Shown piece by piece: positions 1-8,023 of a stretch of DNA of 13,572 nt (its first letter is position 1; each line of letters begins with the position of its first letter). Origin of the DNA: JANYJJ01 sp043749975 (GTDB lineage: Bacteria > Pseudomonadota > Gammaproteobacteria > Burkholderiales > Burkholderiaceae_C); contig JAYVCL010000231.1 of the NCBI GenBank assembly GCA_043749975.1, positions 1-13,572 on the forward strand, read 5' to 3'. The notes below the pieces were generated by a model, which was not told where the DNA came from, ran no database searches, and worked only from the letters and a program-made list of their open reading frames with translations. The position numbers were made by a program, and so were the translations under genes.

Positions 1-114
1 GCGCTGGCGGCGGCGCGCGATGCCGTGGCGGTGGGTGATGCGCGCTGGCAAGTGCAGGCCGAGGCGGTGCAGGCGCAGGCCGTCGACGATTACACGCGCT
101 CAAGTGCGCGATGA
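1..114 (+). CDS. 3' end of an unrecognised protein (partial)
   Basis: An open frame runs from the first base to a TGA at 112-114 and encodes 37 residues rich in Ala, Val, Gln and Arg. The gene begins outside the window. The tail looks helical and has no motif I can assign, so I give no function. Its last 25 bases overlap the 3' end of the convergent MOSC gene, which is common for converging genes but means the two transcripts would be complementary there. Confidence 0.5.
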   Translation, partial: ALAAARDAVAVGDARWQVQAEAVQAQAVDDYTRSSAR

Positions 115-632
115 GGTTCGACAGGCAGAACGAATTCGATGCGGTCTTCAGGACACACCGGACCGCCCGCAACGACCACACCCATGACGCCGGATTTGCG
201 TACAAGCGTGCGGTTCGGTCCGCGACCAAGCAAGGCTGACATCAATCCCATTTGAAATTGATCGAGTTGCACGCAGGGGTTGCGCAAACCGGTGAGCCTG
301 ATGACCGCTGACCGACCGACGTGAAGCTCAGTGTCGACCGGCAAAGCGAGCAGATTCACGCCGAGCGTGGTGATGTTTTCGCCCAATTGACCGGGTGCTA
401 CCGCGAACCCGTTTGCGGCCAACTCATCGAACACTTCGCTGTGGATGAGATGGACTTGGCGAAGGTTCGGTTGCGAGGGGTCCTGGGTCACGCGCGACCG
501 GTGCTTCACCGTCACGCCGCAGTGCGCATCGCCCTTAACGCCTAACCCAGTCAGCAGCGTGATCTGTGACGTTGTGAGCTTGGAAAAAGTGTGAAATCGA
601 CTCGAGTGGACTGCGATGACGCGGGCGCCCAT
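90..632 (-). CDS. MOSC domain-containing protein
   Basis: A 180-residue single-domain protein. MOSC (molybdenum cofactor sulfurase C-terminal) domains bind or transfer sulfur to metal centres or handle molybdenum cofactor. This stand-alone type is probably cytosolic and its exact substrate is unknown. Visible family marks are GVKGDAHCG (31-39), GQLGENITT (81-89), the Arg-Asn-Pro-Cys segment with the conserved Cys120, and SGVMGVVV (147-154). The ATG at 630-632 starts 13 bases after the stop of the upstream pseudouridine synthase gene, so the two may be co-transcribed. No clear Shine-Dalgarno precedes it. The 3' end overlaps the convergent fragment at the window edge by 25 bases. The family call is good; the biological role is open. 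Confidence 0.85.
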   Translation of the reverse strand: MGARVIAVHSSRFHTFSKLTTSQITLLTGLGVKGDAHCGVTVKHRSRVTQDPSQPNLRQVHLIHSEVFDELAANGFAVAPGQLGENITTLGVNLLALPVDTELHVGRSAVIRLTGLRNPCVQLDQFQMGLMSALLGRGPNRTLVRKSGVMGVVVAGGPVCPEDRIEFVLPVEPHRALERV

Positions 633-645
633 TGTTCGAGCGCTG

Positions 646-2097
646 TCAACCCGCCGTCGGCGGCTTCAACGCCACGAACGACTCATCGCCGCGCAAGTAC
701 CGCCACTGCCCGACCGGCAAATCGCCCAGCATCACGCGCCCGATGCGCACGCGCTTCAGGCCCACCACCTTCAGCCCCACGGCTTCGCACATGCGGCGAA
801 TCTGGCGCTTCTTGCCTTCTTTCAACACGAAGCGCAACTGGTCGTCGTTGATCCACTCGACCAGCGCTTCGCGCAGCGGTTCGCCGTCGAGCTCCAGGCC
901 GTGGTTGAGCAAGGCCAGGTCGCTGTCCGACAGGCCGCCGCCGGCGGAAGATTCGACGCGCACCAAGTACTCTTTTTCCATCTCGCTGTCTTCGCCGATC
1001 AACTGCTTGGCGACGCGTCCGTCTTGCGTCAGCACCAGCAGGCCGATCGAGTCGATGTCGAGCCGGCCAGCCGGTGCGATGCCGCGCAGGTGCGTCAGCA
1101 AATAGCGCGTGCCCGACTGGTCTTCGCGCCACTGGTTGGCCGGCTTGATGAGCACCACGGCGGGTTCGTAGCCGTCTTCGGCCTGACCACTCACATAGCC
1201 GATGGGCTTGTTCAAGATCACGGTGACTTTTTGCGCCTGCACGAACTTGGCCTTGGCATCCACCGTGATTTGCTGCGAGGGCAACACGCGCGACCCCAGT
1301 TCGCTGACCACGCGGCCATCGACCCGCACCCAGCCCTTGGGAATCCATTCGTCGGCCTCGCGGCGCGATGAAATGCCCAGTTCGCTCATGCGTTTGGACA
1401 GGCGCATGCTGCCCGGCACTTCGACCGCCATCTGCTCATCGCCATCGTCGCGGTCGTTGAAGCGGGGCGGCGGCTTGGCGCGCTGGTGGCGCGCGTCTGG
1501 CGCGGCGGGCGGCCCTCGGCGCTGCGGTGCCGAACCGCGTTCCTGCTGCGGCGGCGCATCACGCCACGGTTGTGCTCGATCGGGGCTGCGGTCGTCTCGC
1601 GCATTGCGATCGCGGAAATCGGTGGGTGGCTGTTGCGGCCGCGGCGGTGGCCGCTGTTCGGGATACTGCTGTTGGTTTTGATCGTGCGGCTGGTTGGACC
1701 GGCGCGGATCGAATGCCGTGTTGCGCGGCGGAGCCTGATCGCGCGGATCGCGAGCGTCGTCCTGGCGCGCCTGCCTGGGTGCTGCGCCTCGGTTTTGTTG
1801 GTGCGCCGGCCAAGCTTCGCGCTGAGGCGCGCGCTGGCGGTCGGTTCTAGGTTCGTTGCGTGGCTCAGGTACAGCGCCTCGGTTGAAGGCCGGTGGCGCG
1901 CTGTTGCCGAAGCGCTGGCGCAACTGCTCTTGGTACCTTGCTTCGCGCTCGGTGCGTTGGTCTTGCGCCTGCGCCAGCGTCGGGCGTTTGCGCGGCGCGC
2001 TGCCCGCGCCGCGCACCGGCCCGCGCGGTGCGGACTCGTCGCGGCGTTTGTCGAATGCCGGTGCGGCTGCTGATTTGTTGAGCTTGAGAGTGACCAT
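646..2097 (-). CDS. 23S rRNA pseudouridine synthase, RsuA/RluB/RluE/RluF family (RluF-like), with long disordered N-terminus
   Basis: 483 residues that isomerise a uridine in 23S rRNA to pseudouridine. Residues 1 to about 228 are low-complexity, rich in Arg, Pro, Gln, Asp and Ala, with no predicted fold. An S4 RNA-binding domain follows (231-280, starting MRLSKRMSELGISSRREADE). The catalytic domain has GRLDIDSIGLLVLTQDG (344-360), with Asp347 the expected nucleophile. It ends with KRQIRRMCEAVGLKVVGLKR (430-449), the family C-terminal motif. The Lys-Glu-Tyr-Leu-Val strand (375-379) and the Asp-Ser after the catalytic Asp resemble E. coli RluF more than RluB, so U2604-type activity is a guess. 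The ATG is preceded by AGAAGG at 5-base spacing, which supports the long form over an internal start at Met231. The tail makes it much longer than the usual 230-300 residues. Confidence 0.88.
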   Translation of the reverse strand: MVTLKLNKSAAAPAFDKRRDESAPRGPVRGAGSAPRKRPTLAQAQDQRTEREARYQEQLRQRFGNSAPPAFNRGAVPEPRNEPRTDRQRAPQREAWPAHQQNRGAAPRQARQDDARDPRDQAPPRNTAFDPRRSNQPHDQNQQQYPEQRPPPRPQQPPTDFRDRNARDDRSPDRAQPWRDAPPQQERGSAPQRRGPPAAPDARHQRAKPPPRFNDRDDGDEQMAVEVPGSMRLSKRMSELGISSRREADEWIPKGWVRVDGRVVSELGSRVLPSQQITVDAKAKFVQAQKVTVILNKPIGYVSGQAEDGYEPAVVLIKPANQWREDQSGTRYLLTHLRGIAPAGRLDIDSIGLLVLTQDGRVAKQLIGEDSEMEKEYLVRVESSAGGGLSDSDLALLNHGLELDGEPLREALVEWINDDQLRFVLKEGKKRQIRRMCEAVGLKVVGLKRVRIGRVMLGDLPVGQWRYLRGDESFVALKPPTAG

Positions 2098-2144
2098 GGG
2101 AACCTTCTTTCATCCCGATTGGAGCATGCCCCCCAGCTCGAGAT

Positions 2145-3005
2145 TCAGAACTTCAGGTCGAACAGTTCGTTCAGCGCTTGGCGGTACTGCGCTTGTCCGG
2201 CGCTGTTGGTGTTGTAGTGCGTGCCGCCGTCGACCAGCACGAACTTCTTCGGGCTTGTCGCGCGCTCGTACAGGGCGCGGCCCAACTCGGGCGGAATCAG
2301 GCTGTCGTTGCTGCCATGAACCACCAGCACCGGCACTTTCACCCGCGTGATTTGCTCGGCTGAATCGAAGCGCTGGGTGATCAGCCCGGTCAAGGGCAGC
2401 CAGCCCCACCTGAGACTGCGAAACACGTCGGGAATGGAGGTGAAGGTGCCTTCGACGATCAGCCCTGTGGCATCGCTCACGTTGCCTGCGAGTTGCACCG
2501 CGATGGCACCGCCCAGCGAGTGGCCGAAGATGTAGCGTGGCCGGTCCGGGTACTTTTGCGCCAGCCACGCCCAGGCCGCTCGGGCATCTTCGACCACGGC
2601 GGCTTCAGACGGCAGTTCGTTGGTGCTTTGGCCAAAGCCGCGGTAGTCCACCGCCAGCACCGAAAACCCCAGGTCGTGCATGTGGCGGATGCGAAAGGCG
2701 CTGGCCTCGACCGTGCGGCGCGCGCCGTGCAGGTACAGCATCACCGGTGCATTGGCATTTTGGCTCGGGTGCCACAGCGCATGCAGCTTGACGTCGGCGT
2801 TGCTTTCAATCGAGTGATGGTCGATCCACACATCCTGCATGCCGCTGGTTTGCGCAGCACCCCACGCCGAGGTGCCTGTCGACGGGCTGAAGATGATCTG
2901 GCGTTGGCGCGTTTCCAGGCTGGTGCAGCCGGCGGTCAGGGTCAGCCCCAAGGCGGCCATGACCAGTGTCCAACGGGTGCGGGCGGAGGTTGGTAGCAGT
3001 GGCAT
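2145..3005 (-). CDS. Lipoprotein alpha/beta hydrolase (YfhR/BEM46-like)
   Basis: 286 residues with a signal peptide and lipobox LTAG-Cys27, so probably lipid-anchored on the outer or inner membrane facing the periplasm. The serine hydrolase core has HG (93-94, oxyanion region), GHSLGG with nucleophile Ser163, Asp234 in HGSNDSLIP, and His263 in GGTHYN. The substrate is unknown; an esterase or thioesterase-like role is typical. The frame stays open upstream to 3209, but that extension lies inside the mutL 3' end and lacks a signal peptide. The ATG at 3003-3005 gives a proper n-region, hydrophobic stretch and lipobox. No strong Shine-Dalgarno is visible. It lies 85 bases downstream of mutL, on the same strand, and 47 bases upstream of the pseudouridine synthase start. 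Confidence 0.85.
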   Translation of the reverse strand: MPLLPTSARTRWTLVMAALGLTLTAGCTSLETRQRQIIFSPSTGTSAWGAAQTSGMQDVWIDHHSIESNADVKLHALWHPSQNANAPVMLYLHGARRTVEASAFRIRHMHDLGFSVLAVDYRGFGQSTNELPSEAAVVEDARAAWAWLAQKYPDRPRYIFGHSLGGAIAVQLAGNVSDATGLIVEGTFTSIPDVFRSLRWGWLPLTGLITQRFDSAEQITRVKVPVLVVHGSNDSLIPPELGRALYERATSPKKFVLVDGGTHYNTNSAGQAQYRQALNELFDLKF

Positions 3006-3090
3006 CACGTTGAAATTTTGGGGCAGGTCGGTCGATTGAATCAAGCGTGCTGTGTAAAGAAACGTCTCAGCCTCTATGCCGATTTGTCGT

Positions 3091-4884
3091 TCAGCGGCCG
3101 CGCCAGAACATGCTGTCGAGTTCACGCAGCGTGACTTGCCGCCACGTCGGCCGGCCATGGTTGCACTGGTCGGCGCGGTCGGTGCGCTCCATGTCGCGCA
3201 GCAGCGCATTCATCTCATCCAGCGTGAGTTGACGGTTCGCGCGCACCGCGCCGTGGCAGGCCATGGTGGACAGGATCTGGTCTTGCGCCCGCTGGATCGC
3301 GCGGCTGGCACCCCACTGCGACAGCTCGGCCAGCACGCTGCGGGCCAGTTCCACCACGTCGCCGCCAGCCAGCGCGGCAGGCTGCGAGCGCACGGCCAGC
3401 ACACCTGGCGACAGCATCGACACATCGATGCCCAGCCTGCGCAGGGTGTCGGCCTGCGCTTCGGCGGTGGCCACCTCGATCGCGGTGGCGGTGAAGGTGG
3501 CGGGGATCAACAGCGGCTGCGCTTCGATGGCGGTGTTGGCCAGGTTGGTTTTCAGGCGCTCGTACACCACGCGCTCGTGCGCCGCGTGCATGTCGACGAT
3601 CACCAGGCCTTGCGCATTTTCAGCCAGCACATAGATGCCGGCGATCTGCGCCACGGCTTTGCCCAGCGGCCACGGCGTGCTGTCGTCAGCGGCTGGCTTC
3701 TGCGCTGTCACGGTCCACGCGGCGGGTGGTTCCTTGGCGTAGAGCACCGCCATTTCTTGCAGGCCGAGGTGGGTTTGCGCGGCCGGCCTTTCAGCGTAGG
3801 TGAACGCACCCGAGGCCGGACGAAACGGGCTGTTGAATGCCGTGCCAAGCGCTGTGCTCGCATCCGATCCCACTCCTGCGCGCGGAATCGCCAGCCCGGC
3901 CTCGACCGCCCTGCGCACCGCCTGGTGCACCTCGCGTGAATCGCGAAAGCGCACCTCGATCTTGGTCGGGTGCACGTTCACGTCGACCCGATCCGGGGCG
4001 ATGTCGATGAACAGCACATACGCCGGTTGGCGTCCGCCGTGCAGCACGTCCTCGAAGGCCGAGCGCACGCCGTGCGCGATCAGCTTGTCACGCACGAAGC
4101 GGCCATTGACATACACGTATTGCTGATCGGCACGCGTGCGGGCCGACTCCGGCGTGCCGGCCCGCCCAGTGACGCGCAGCACACCCAGGTCGAGCATCAC
4201 CTCGCGGCTGTGCTGGTTGAAATCGGCACCCAGCACATCGTGCAGGCGCTGGGCCGGCGTGGCCCGCCGCCACTGCTGCACCAGCTTGCCTTCGTGCCAC
4301 ACCGCAAAGCTCACGTCAGGGCGCGTCAACGCGTGGCGGCGCACGGCTTCCACGCAGTGTGCCAGCTCGGTCGATTCTGTTTTCAAGAACTTGCGGCGCG
4401 CCGGCGTGCTGAAAAACAGCTCGCGCACCTCGACCGTGGTGCCCACGCCGCGCGCGGCAGGTGCCAGCTCGCCCGAGCGCGCGTCCAGGCGCTGTGCATG
4501 CAGCGCGTCGCTCGTGCGGCTTGAGATGCCGACTTCGGCGACCGATGCGATGGCCGCCAGCGCCTCGCCCCTGAACCCCATCGTCGCCACGTTTTCAAGC
4601 TCGGGCAATGAGCTGATCTTGCTGGTGGCGTGGCGGCGCAGGGCCAGCGCCAACTCGGCGCTGGCGATGCCGAAGCCGTCGTCTTCGACCACGATGGACC
4701 GAACGCCGCCACCGATGAGCTTGACTGCCACCTCGGTGGCCCCGGCGTCCAGCGCGTTGTCCAGCAGTTCGCGCACCACCGAAGCAGGCCGTTCCACCAC
4801 TTCGCCGGCGGCGATCTGGCTGATCAGTTCGTCGGGCAGTTCACGGATGGGGCGGCGTGGCACCGGGGGCAAAACGGCATTCAT
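3091..4884 (-). CDS. mutL: DNA mismatch repair protein MutL
   Basis: 597 residues; a GHKL ATPase that links MutS mismatch recognition to strand incision. ATPase motifs are clear: IAAGEVVERPASVVREL with Glu39, Asn43 in LLDNALDAGAT, EDDGFGI (67-73), and GFRGEAL (103-109). The C-terminal domain carries DMHAAHERVVYE (431-442), ACHGAVRA (542-549) and CNHGRP (574-579). These match the metal-binding endonuclease motifs of MutL from organisms lacking MutH, with Met for Gln in the DQHA motif, so latent nicking activity is likely. The ATG at 4882-4884 begins the standard N-terminus. No Shine-Dalgarno is seen, but TACAAT on the minus strand (4896-4891) sits six bases upstream. In many proteobacteria mutL follows tsaE and amiB/C; here it is separated from them by dedA and an esterase gene. 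Confidence 0.97.
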   Translation of the reverse strand: MNAVLPPVPRRPIRELPDELISQIAAGEVVERPASVVRELLDNALDAGATEVAVKLIGGGVRSIVVEDDGFGIASAELALALRRHATSKISSLPELENVATMGFRGEALAAIASVAEVGISSRTSDALHAQRLDARSGELAPAARGVGTTVEVRELFFSTPARRKFLKTESTELAHCVEAVRRHALTRPDVSFAVWHEGKLVQQWRRATPAQRLHDVLGADFNQHSREVMLDLGVLRVTGRAGTPESARTRADQQYVYVNGRFVRDKLIAHGVRSAFEDVLHGGRQPAYVLFIDIAPDRVDVNVHPTKIEVRFRDSREVHQAVRRAVEAGLAIPRAGVGSDASTALGTAFNSPFRPASGAFTYAERPAAQTHLGLQEMAVLYAKEPPAAWTVTAQKPAADDSTPWPLGKAVAQIAGIYVLAENAQGLVIVDMHAAHERVVYERLKTNLANTAIEAQPLLIPATFTATAIEVATAEAQADTLRRLGIDVSMLSPGVLAVRSQPAALAGGDVVELARSVLAELSQWGASRAIQRAQDQILSTMACHGAVRANRQLTLDEMNALLRDMERTDRADQCNHGRPTWRQVTLRELDSMFWRGR

Positions 4885-4890
4885 GCGGGC

Positions 4891-4896
4891 ATTGTA
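4891..4896 (-). promoter_or_regulatory. Candidate -10 element of mutL
   Basis: TACAAT on the minus strand ends six bases before the mutL ATG. If used, transcription would begin at or next to the start codon (leaderless mRNA), which would fit the absence of a Shine-Dalgarno. No good -35 hexamer lies 16-18 bases upstream, so support is modest. Confidence 0.35.
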
Positions 4897-4936
4897 GGAA
4901 GCCGCACTCCCGATTCGGCGCGAAGCGCCTGTTCAC

Positions 4937-4994
4937 TCCTTCCCCTTTCGGGGGAAGGCCGGGATGGGGGTGATTTCACACCGTCCCCAACCCG
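4937..4994. repeat. Hairpin-bearing intergenic repeat
   Basis: In the spacer between divergent mutL and dedA. CCTTCCCC (4938-4945) and GGGGAAGG (4951-4958) form an 8-bp stem around TTTCG. A second imperfect pair follows: GGGATGGGG against the CCCCAACCC downstream. A smaller stem, GGCGC-GAA-GCGCC (4917-4929), lies just before. The motif resembles short palindromic repeats dispersed in intergenic regions of high-GC proteobacteria; its copy number cannot be judged from one window. It could also fold in the mRNA or act as a bidirectional terminator, although no T-tract follows. Confidence 0.5.
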
Positions 4995-5019
4995 CCCCGA
5001 AGCGCAGGAGGGCGCAAAC

Positions 5020-5025
5020 GATAAT
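5020..5025 (+). promoter_or_regulatory. Candidate -10 element of dedA
   Basis: GATAAT lies eight bases before the dedA ATG. An AGGAGG occurs at 5006-5011 but is 22 bases upstream, too far for a Shine-Dalgarno. A very short or absent leader is the simplest reading. No clear -35 is present. Confidence 0.35.
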
Positions 5026-5033
5026 CCGCGCCC

Positions 5034-5675
5034 ATGGAACTGCTCACGCTCTTGCTCGACTTCATCCTGCGCGTCGACGTGCACCTGGCCCACTTCGTGA
5101 CGACCTACGGTGCCTGGGTCTACGCCTTGTTGTTCCTGATCATCTTCGTCGAGACCGGCGTCGTGGTGATGCCGTTCTTGCCCGGCGATTCGCTGCTGTT
5201 CGTGGTGGGCACGCTGTGCGGGGCGGGCTTGATGAGCCTGCCGCTGTCGATCGGTTTGTTGATCGCGGCGGCGATCCTGGGCAACCAGTGCAACTACGCC
5301 ATCGGCCGCCATTTCGGACCCAAGGTGTTTCAGTGGGAAAACTCGCGTTTCTTCAACAAGCGCGCCTTCGAGCAGGCGCATGCCTTCTACGAAAAATACG
5401 GCGGCGTCACCATCATCGCCGCGCGTTTCATGCCGTTCCTGCGCACCTTCGCGCCCTTCGTGGCGGGCGTGGCGCAAATGACCCGCAGCAAGTTCACCTT
5501 CTTCGACGTGACCGGCGCGGTGCTGTGGGTCGGCGGCGTGACCTTGGCGGGCTACCTGTTCGGCAACATCGCGTGGGTCAAAGAGCACCTGGACAAGATC
5601 ATCTGGAGCGCGATTTTGCTGCCCGGACTGCTGGTGCTGTTCGGCGCCTGGAAGGCCCGCCGCGCCGCGCGCTGA
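5034..5675 (+). CDS. dedA: DedA family membrane protein (VTT/SNARE-associated domain)
   Basis: 213 residues, an integral inner-membrane protein with several hydrophobic segments (about 28-48, 53-82, 124-147, 155-178, 190-206) and a basic C-terminus. DedA proteins are thought to move lipids such as undecaprenyl phosphate or phospholipids between leaflets and are needed for normal envelope function. Family marks are Glu40 followed by VVVMPFLPGDS (43-53) and RFMPFLRTFAPFVAG (131-145), with the conserved Arg131 and Arg137. The sequence resembles E. coli DedA itself (PFLPGDSLLF). It is divergent from mutL, and its stop lies four bases from the stop of the convergent esterase gene. The specific lipid substrate is not readable from the sequence. 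Confidence 0.92.
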   Translation: MELLTLLLDFILRVDVHLAHFVTTYGAWVYALLFLIIFVETGVVVMPFLPGDSLLFVVGTLCGAGLMSLPLSIGLLIAAAILGNQCNYAIGRHFGPKVFQWENSRFFNKRAFEQAHAFYEKYGGVTIIAARFMPFLRTFAPFVAGVAQMTRSKFTFFDVTGAVLWVGGVTLAGYLFGNIAWVKEHLDKIIWSAILLPGLLVLFGAWKARRAAR

Positions 5676-5679
5676 CGCC

Positions 5680-6627
5680 TCAGCGGCGGGCCAGTCCCCG
5701 GCGCAATTCGTCGGCGCACATCGCCACCGCGGCGTTCGCCTCGTCGAGCACCTTGCCCATGGTGATGAAGCCGTGGATCTGCCGCTCGAAGCAGGCATAC
5801 GTGGCGCGGTTGCCGGCCTCGGACAAGGCTTGCGCGTAGTACAGGCCTTCATCGCGCAGCGGGTCATAACCGGCAGTCAGCACGAAGGCGGGCGGCAGCC
5901 TGGTGTGGTCGGTGTGCAGCAAGGGCGAGGCGCGCCAGTCCAGGTCGTGTGCCGGGTCGACGATGTAGTGATCGTGGAAATAGTTCATCGTGTCGCTGGT
6001 CAGCAAATAGCCTTGCCCGTTGACCGTGTGCGACGGCGCACCGCGCTGCTGGTCGGTGGCCGGATAGATCAGCAACTGGAATGCGAGCGGCGTGCCGGCG
6101 TCGCGCGCGGCAAGCGCCACCACCGCCGCCAGATTGCCGCCTGCGCTGTCGCCGCCCACCGCCATGCGGCTCGGGTCCAGGCCCAAGGCGACGGCCTCGC
6201 TGCGCACCCAATCGGTGGCGGCGATGCAGTCGTCCACCGCAGCCGGAAAGCGGTGCTCCGGGCCCATGCGGTAGTCGGTGGCCACCACGGCGCAGCCGGA
6301 TGCGTTGGCCAGCTCGCGGCACAGCGTGTCGTGCGTGTCGAGGTCACCGATGACCCAGCCGCCGCCGTGAAAATAGACCAGCACGGGCAGCGGCTCGCCT
6401 GCGTTTTCAAGCGCTGCGAGCGGGCGATACAGCCGCAGCGGGATGGCACCAATCGGGCCGGTGGCTTGAAGCTCGCGCACCTCGCCCACCGCGGGCGGCT
6501 CAGGCTGCAGCGCGCCGCGCCGTTCGCGGTAGATGCGGCGGGCCTCATCGGGACTGAGAGTGTGCGTGGGCGGGATGCCGCGCTCTTCGATGAAGGCCAG
6601 CAGGGCCTTGGTTTGTGGGTGCAGCAT
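5680..6627 (-). CDS. Alpha/beta hydrolase fold-3 esterase (hormone-sensitive lipase family)
   Basis: 315 residues, cytosolic (no signal peptide), probably hydrolysing short-chain carboxyl esters. The HSL-family oxyanion motif HGGG (87-90) is followed by WVIGDLDTHD. The nucleophile is Ser161 in GGDSAGG, the acid is Asp255 in GYDPLRDEG, and the base is His285 before GF. An N-terminal cap region (1-60) is typical of bacterial HSL esterases. The ATG at 6625-6627 has AGGAGA about six bases upstream, so the start is well supported. It lies 40 bases downstream of the amiC stop on the same strand and could be read from the tsaE-amiC transcript. The physiological substrate is unknown. Confidence 0.92.
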   Translation of the reverse strand: MLHPQTKALLAFIEERGIPPTHTLSPDEARRIYRERRGALQPEPPAVGEVRELQATGPIGAIPLRLYRPLAALENAGEPLPVLVYFHGGGWVIGDLDTHDTLCRELANASGCAVVATDYRMGPEHRFPAAVDDCIAATDWVRSEAVALGLDPSRMAVGGDSAGGNLAAVVALAARDAGTPLAFQLLIYPATDQQRGAPSHTVNGQGYLLTSDTMNYFHDHYIVDPAHDLDWRASPLLHTDHTRLPPAFVLTAGYDPLRDEGLYYAQALSEAGNRATYACFERQIHGFITMGKVLDEANAAVAMCADELRRGLARR

Positions 6628-6667
6628 CGGCGTCTCCTGGTGGCGTGTGGCTTGTGGCGGCGGGTGT

Positions 6668-8023
6668 TCACAGCGGCCGGCTGCGTGCCAGCGGCGGGTT
6701 CTTCGCGAAATAGCGCTGGATGCCGGCGGTCAGCGCGGCCACCAGTTGTTCCTGGTACACCGGGTCGCGCAGCTTGGCTTCTTCGTCGGGGTTCGAGATG
6801 AAGGCCGTTTCGACCAGGATCGACGGCACATCGGGCGCTTTCAGCACCGCGAAACCGGCCTGCTCCACGCTGCCCTTGTGCAGGCGGCCGACCTTGCCGA
6901 TCTGGCCCAGCACCTCGCCGCCGAGCTTCAGGCTGTCTTTGATCTGCGCGGTGGTGCTCATGTCCAGCAGGGCGCGCGCCAGGGCCGGGTCTTTGGCCGT
7001 GTTCATGCCGCCCACCAGATCGGCCGCGTTTTCCTTGTTGGCCATCCAGCGCGCCGCGCTGCTGGTGGCCCCACCCTGGCTCAATGCAAACACCGACGCA
7101 CCGCGCGCCTCGGGCGTCTGAAACGCATCGGCGTGGATGGACACGAACAGGTCGGCTTGCACACGGCGTGCCTTGCGCACACGGTCGTGCAGCGGCACGA
7201 AAAAGTCGGCGTCGCGGGTCAGCATGGCGCGCATGCCGGGCAGGGCGTTGATGCGCTCACGCAGTTGCAACGCCACTTGCAGCACCACGTCTTTCTCGCG
7301 CAGGCCATTGGGGCCGGTGGCACCGGGGTCTTCACCGCCGTGGCCGGGGTCGATCGCGACGACGATCAAGCGGTCCACCTTGCCGCGCCGCGGCGCGCTG
7401 GCTGGAGACGCCGCGACCACCACCGGCGGCACCACAGCAGGCACGCCAGGCACGCCGGGAACGCCGGGCACCGACGCGGCCGCGCCGGGCTTGTTCATCT
7501 TGCCGATGAAGTCGCCCAGTGCGTCTTGCACCGCCTGGGCCGCCTGTTCGGAGCTGTCGCGCTCGCGTATCAGCGCCAGCAGCGGGTCGCGTTCTTGTGT
7601 CGGGTACAGGTCGAACACCAGGCGGTGCTGGTATGCGGCCACCGGCGTCAGCGTGAACACTTGCTGCGCGATGGCCTGTTTCAGGTCGATCACCATCCGC
7701 ACCAGGCGCGGCTGATTCTGGGCCACCCGCAAGCCGGCAATGAAGGGGTCGTCGCTGCGCACCTTGCCGACCAGTTCGCGCAGCGCCGGACTCAGCTCCA
7801 GGCCGTCGATGTCGATCACAAGCCGCGGCGGGTTGTCGGCAATGAAATGCCGCGCCGACAGCGCCGCATCGGACTCGATCGTCACGCGCGTGTAGTCGGC
7901 TGCGGGCCACATGCGCACGGCCACGATGGTGGCGCCCCAGGCCAGTTCGCCGCTGCCCAGCAGCAGCGCCACTGAGCCCAGACGGCACAGGGCGCTGCGC
8001 CGGGTCGGGTGTGTGGGCCTCAT
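6668..8023 (-). CDS. amiC: N-acetylmuramoyl-L-alanine amidase AmiC
   Basis: 451 residues; a periplasmic zinc amidase that cleaves septal peptidoglycan between N-acetylmuramic acid and L-Ala during daughter-cell separation. The N-terminus has a Tat-like signal (TRRSALCRLG, 7-16, then a hydrophobic run to about residue 30). An AMIN domain for septal targeting spans about 32-140. A linker contains a short Pro-Gly-Val repeat (187-196). The Amidase_3 domain covers about 218-440, with His228 in DPGHGGEDPGA, Glu243 in LREKD, His297 in SIHAD, and catalytic Glu405 in VETAFISN. The ATG overlaps the TGA of tsaE as ATGA, implying translational coupling. The frame extends upstream to 8206, but that part lies inside tsaE and would bury the signal peptide. 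Confidence 0.94.
   Translation of the reverse strand: MRPTHPTRRSALCRLGSVALLLGSGELAWGATIVAVRMWPAADYTRVTIESDAALSARHFIADNPPRLVIDIDGLELSPALRELVGKVRSDDPFIAGLRVAQNQPRLVRMVIDLKQAIAQQVFTLTPVAAYQHRLVFDLYPTQERDPLLALIRERDSSEQAAQAVQDALGDFIGKMNKPGAAASVPGVPGVPGVPAVVPPVVVAASPASAPRRGKVDRLIVVAIDPGHGGEDPGATGPNGLREKDVVLQVALQLRERINALPGMRAMLTRDADFFVPLHDRVRKARRVQADLFVSIHADAFQTPEARGASVFALSQGGATSSAARWMANKENAADLVGGMNTAKDPALARALLDMSTTAQIKDSLKLGGEVLGQIGKVGRLHKGSVEQAGFAVLKAPDVPSILVETAFISNPDEEAKLRDPVYQEQLVAALTAGIQRYFAKNPPLARSRPL
7436..7471 (-). repeat. Short tandem repeat encoding Pro-Gly-Val triplets in AmiC
   Basis: Near-identical 9-bp units encode three consecutive Val-Pro-Gly turns in the linker between the AMIN and amidase domains. 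Repeats of this kind can change in number by slippage, which would alter linker length without a frameshift. Confidence 0.6.

Noticed and set aside
646..2097. Long plus-strand frames opposite the pseudouridine synthase (for example 616-1371 and 1486-2073)
   Set aside because: They are antisense to a gene with complete family motifs; their Ala/Arg/His-rich content is the usual product of high-GC codon bias.
3006..3209. Upstream extension of the lipoprotein hydrolase to 3209
   Set aside because: It overlaps the mutL 3' end and would place residues before the signal peptide, abolishing lipoprotein export.
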